Below are positions 61,921 to 64,000 of a DNA stretch of 64,000 nucleotides, piece by piece. Below the pieces are notes generated by a model. The model was not told where the DNA came from and ran no database searches. It saw only the letters and a list, made by a program, of their open reading frames with translations. The DNA comes from Bacteroidia bacterium (GTDB taxonomy: Bacteria > Bacteroidota > Bacteroidia > J057), in NCBI GenBank assembly GCA_033391075.1, contig JAWPMV010000001.1, positions 1,984,001-2,048,000 on the forward strand, in the 5' to 3' direction. A program made the position numbers and the translations under genes. The first letter of the stretch is position 1. Each line of letters starts with the position of its first letter.

Positions 61921-62877
61921 TTAGCGAATAGGGGGACAGAGGACATTACATTCCCTGCGAATAATTTCCTCTAATTCTAACAAGGAGGCCAATGCCACTT
62001 GCGAATAATTTTGTGATGCATTGCGAAAATATCTATTCCGGGTTTGCCAAAGAGATTGAATCAGAGCCATTCCTCCTTTACGAGGGCGAATAAGTCTAAG
62101 CGCAGATCTCACGTTTCCAGAACCGGCGTGATAGACGTGCAGGACCATCAAGCGAAACCAAAGATCGTCTTCTTTGAAACTCAGTCGGTAGGAACGGAGA
62201 ATATCTTTGGTCTCGGGTATGCACACCTTTTTGATAAATCTTGCAGCGGCGCGGGCGGATTTCTCAAAGTCCTCTCTTTCGTCCACTTCTCGATTAACTT
62301 TCAAGCCCATTTGTCGACCCACTCCAGGCATCAATTGAAAATGTCCCACGGCTCCCGTAGGCGATTTTCTGAGCTGGCCCGGACTTTCTATCAAAAGAAT
62401 GCTTTGGGCAAACCAGGGATCTGTGCCTTCTGCCTGAAAGTGTCGAATACCTGCATCAATACTCGGAAGAACTTCTCTCAACTTATAGAAATCACTTTTG
62501 CCATAGGTAACATATAGTCGAGTGTTGGAGGGTAGCTCACAAATTTGCAGGATCGAATCCTTGAAGCTTCTTTTCAAGGGATCTTCAAGGGTATCATAAT
62601 AAGCCGTTTGAAAAGTATTCAACACATTGCGGGTATCAGCGATATTCAGCACGCTATACTCGGGAGGTAGATTCATCACTTTGCGCCAAAAACGCACCTG
62701 GGCCAAAGTGTCCCATCTCTCTCGATGTAAATCCTTATCAAGAATCACACGTTGTACGCTGCTATCATTGATTCTGACAATCTCAATAATCTCCTCAGAA
62801 AAACTATCCTGGGAGAAAGCAGAGGCTAATGATACGACAAGAAGAAGGAGTGATCCGAAAAGGTAACGCAACATCAA
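61921..62877 (-). CDS. Lytic transglycosylase, SLT family, tandem copy 2
   Basis: A 318-aa secreted SLT-type transglycosylase with a signal peptide (about 1-22) instead of an anchor. The catalytic Glu164 is in LLIESPGQLRKSPTGAVGHFQLM, the YHAGSGNVRSAL groove motif and ASQNYSQVALASLLELEEI end match copy 1. The copy lacks the tail of the first. Two similar enzymes side by side may act at different stages or in different substrates. It is upstream of copy 1 on the same strand. Confidence 0.88.
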   Translation of the reverse strand: MMLRYLFGSLLLLVVSLASAFSQDSFSEEIIEIVRINDSSVQRVILDKDLHRERWDTLAQVRFWRKVMNLPPEYSVLNIADTRNVLNTFQTAYYDTLEDPLKRSFKDSILQICELPSNTRLYVTYGKSDFYKLREVLPSIDAGIRHFQAEGTDPWFAQSILLIESPGQLRKSPTGAVGHFQLMPGVGRQMGLKVNREVDEREDFEKSARAAARFIKKVCIPETKDILRSYRLSFKEDDLWFRLMVLHVYHAGSGNVRSALRLIRPRKGGMALIQSLWQTRNRYFRNASQNYSQVALASLLELEEIIRRECNVLCPPIR

Positions 62878-62987
62878 TCTTTAGAGCTTTAGGTTTGTAT
62901 CCGTAATTTACAATAAATTATTATTACGATACATAAAAAATATAAATTTGAAATACCCGAACGTTTGTACTTTAAAACTAGCAAATA

Positions 62988-63030
62988 AAAAGCAAATCCG
63001 ATGAAGCTATGTAAGTTCCTTCATCGGATT
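62988..63030 (-). terminator. Terminator of galE
   Basis: A perfect 12-bp stem (62995-63006 with 63019-63030) with a 12-nt loop. On the minus strand it is followed by a T-rich stretch, which suits a terminator for galE. Confidence 0.75.
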
Positions 63031-63073
63031 GAAAAATATACAATTAAGTAATTTCCGTTTTTGTATTAGAAAA

Positions 63074-64000
63074 TCAGGATTTTGATGCCAATCTTGATTC
63101 GTTCAGATGAGTCTGCCATTTCCATGCAGTAGCCATCATTTCATCAATCCCATATTTTGGAACCCAACCGAGGCGCTCTTTGGCCAGACTACTATCAGAG
63201 TAAATCTTCTCAACATCTCCCGGTCTGCGGGGACCTACTTCAAAATTCACTTTCACCCCTGTTACATTTTGGAAAGCATGGATCGCTTCGAGAACAGAAA
63301 CCCCTTCTCCTGAACCGAGATTGTAGCGCTCATAAGCTTCTTCATTTTTATCCTTAAGAAGGTAATCCATAGCCTGTAAATGCGCAATAGCGATATCTAC
63401 TACATGAATATAATCGCGTATGCATGAACCATCGCGGGTATCATAATCTCCGCCGAATACTGTGATTTTGGGAAGTATTCCAGAAGCGGATTGAGTAATT
63501 ACAGGAACGAGATTGCTCGGGCGATTGATTGGATCTTCCCCTATCAAACCAGATTCGTGAGCTCCAACTGGATTGAAATATCTAAGCGCAATTCCTTTTA
63601 CCGAATCGGCCGCTTTTATAAAATCCTGGATGATGCGCTCTCCATAAAGTTTGGTGCAGCCATAAGGAGAGGGTGCTTCAGTGGTTGGAGTTTTTTCTGT
63701 CACCGGGATGTCAGAAATATCTCCATAAACTGTACAGGAGGAGGAAAAGATAAAATTAGAAACCTCATACTTTTCACAACAATGAAGCATATTCAGAAGG
63801 GAGTCAAAGTTGTTGCGATAATAGAGTAGGGGTTTTGCAACAGATTCTCCTACTGCCTTTAAAGCTGCAAAGTGGATCACACCTACGATATCTGTGTGCT
63901 TTTCAAATATGTTTTCAACTTCCGTGAGATTGCAAAGGTCTACTGAATAATTCAGCATTCTTTTTCCTGTGATTTCTTCTATTCTGTCCAAAGTTGTCAG
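63074..64000 (-). CDS. galE: UDP-glucose 4-epimerase, C-terminal part (cut by window edge)
   Basis: The frame stays open to the last base, so the start lies beyond the window. The visible 308 residues begin just after the NAD-binding fold start and include VIHFAALKAVGESV, the YxxxK pair in SPYGCTKLYGER, IALRYFNPVGAHESG, and RDYIHVVDIAIAHL, GEGVSVLEAI, RRPGDVEKIYSD. It interconverts UDP-glucose and UDP-galactose, serving both galactose use and cell-surface sugars. galK is at the other end of the window. Confidence 0.95.
   Translation of the reverse strand: MTTLDRIEEITGKRMLNYSVDLCNLTEVENIFEKHTDIVGVIHFAALKAVGESVAKPLLYYRNNFDSLLNMLHCCEKYEVSNFIFSSSCTVYGDISDIPVTEKTPTTEAPSPYGCTKLYGERIIQDFIKAADSVKGIALRYFNPVGAHESGLIGEDPINRPSNLVPVITQSASGILPKITVFGGDYDTRDGSCIRDYIHVVDIAIAHLQAMDYLLKDKNEEAYERYNLGSGEGVSVLEAIHAFQNVTGVKVNFEVGPRRPGDVEKIYSDSSLAKERLGWVPKYGIDEMMATAWKWQTHLNESRLASKS

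Noticed and set aside
461-64000. A galactose operon made of galK and galE
   Set aside because: They lie at opposite ends of the window about 62 kb apart, with unrelated genes between.

Overview
The window looks like a chromosome segment of a free-living member of the Bacteroidota. Three secreted or surface proteins and gene clusters point there: two proteins carry a C-terminal type IX secretion (T9SS) sorting domain, the nusB-DUF1573-yajC-ybbR-coaE run is in the order usual for the phylum, there are FadL/OmpP1, DUF1573, Reg_prop-histidine kinase and choice-of-anchor-B proteins, Shine-Dalgarno sites are mostly weak or absent, and several upstream regions contain the TAnnTTTG -7 box. A more precise placement (Saprospiria- or Cytophagia-like) is only an impression. 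I see no insertion sequence, prophage, CRISPR array or rRNA; there is one tRNA-Leu(CAA).

Layout. 1-7.4 kb: the end of a Dps/ferritin-like gene, galactokinase, an inward-rectifier-type K+ channel, a sensor histidine kinase with a periplasmic propeller, and a RecD/Pif1-type helicase. 7.5-17.7 kb: a small unknown protein, a UvrA-family protein, an ECF sigma factor with a probable anti-sigma factor, a PlsY-like protein with an isolated nuoD, then the nusB-DUF1573-yajC-ybbR-coaE cluster. 17.7-30.6 kb: a degenerate SGNH lipoprotein next to FadL, a glycosyltransferase, a DUF3352-like protein, a degenerate M23 lipoprotein, a T9SS cargo protein, RNase HI, RlpA and an unknown secreted protein.

30.8-41.9 kb is the most unusual part: six tightly packed genes on the + strand encoding a CHAT (caspase-like) protease, a STAND-type NTPase, a membrane protein with coiled coil and WD40 propeller, a TPR plus outer-membrane barrel protein, a lipoprotein and a 1359-aa T9SS-secreted beta-helix protein. 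Start/stop overlaps couple the first genes. Read together they could form a relay from the cell surface through both membranes to a cytoplasmic protease. That reading is inference; the gene content and order are seen directly.

42-64 kb: NhaD antiporter, a PhoD-family phosphatase whose signal peptide is out of frame with the body, an ethanolamine-type permease, a GNAT acetyltransferase, prolyl-tRNA synthetase, tRNA-Leu, a formyltransferase overlapping a deacetylase-like gene, a DUF2235 hydrolase, a two-gene fatty acid beta-oxidation operon (thiolase and FadB/J) with an upstream palindrome, a MoxR ATPase and VWA-like partner, a thioesterase, a DsbA-family protein, two tandem lytic transglycosylases, and the 3' part of galE running off the right end. 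Two lipoproteins (SGNH and M23 families) have lost their catalytic residues, and a family of GT-rich intergenic hairpins occurs at three places.
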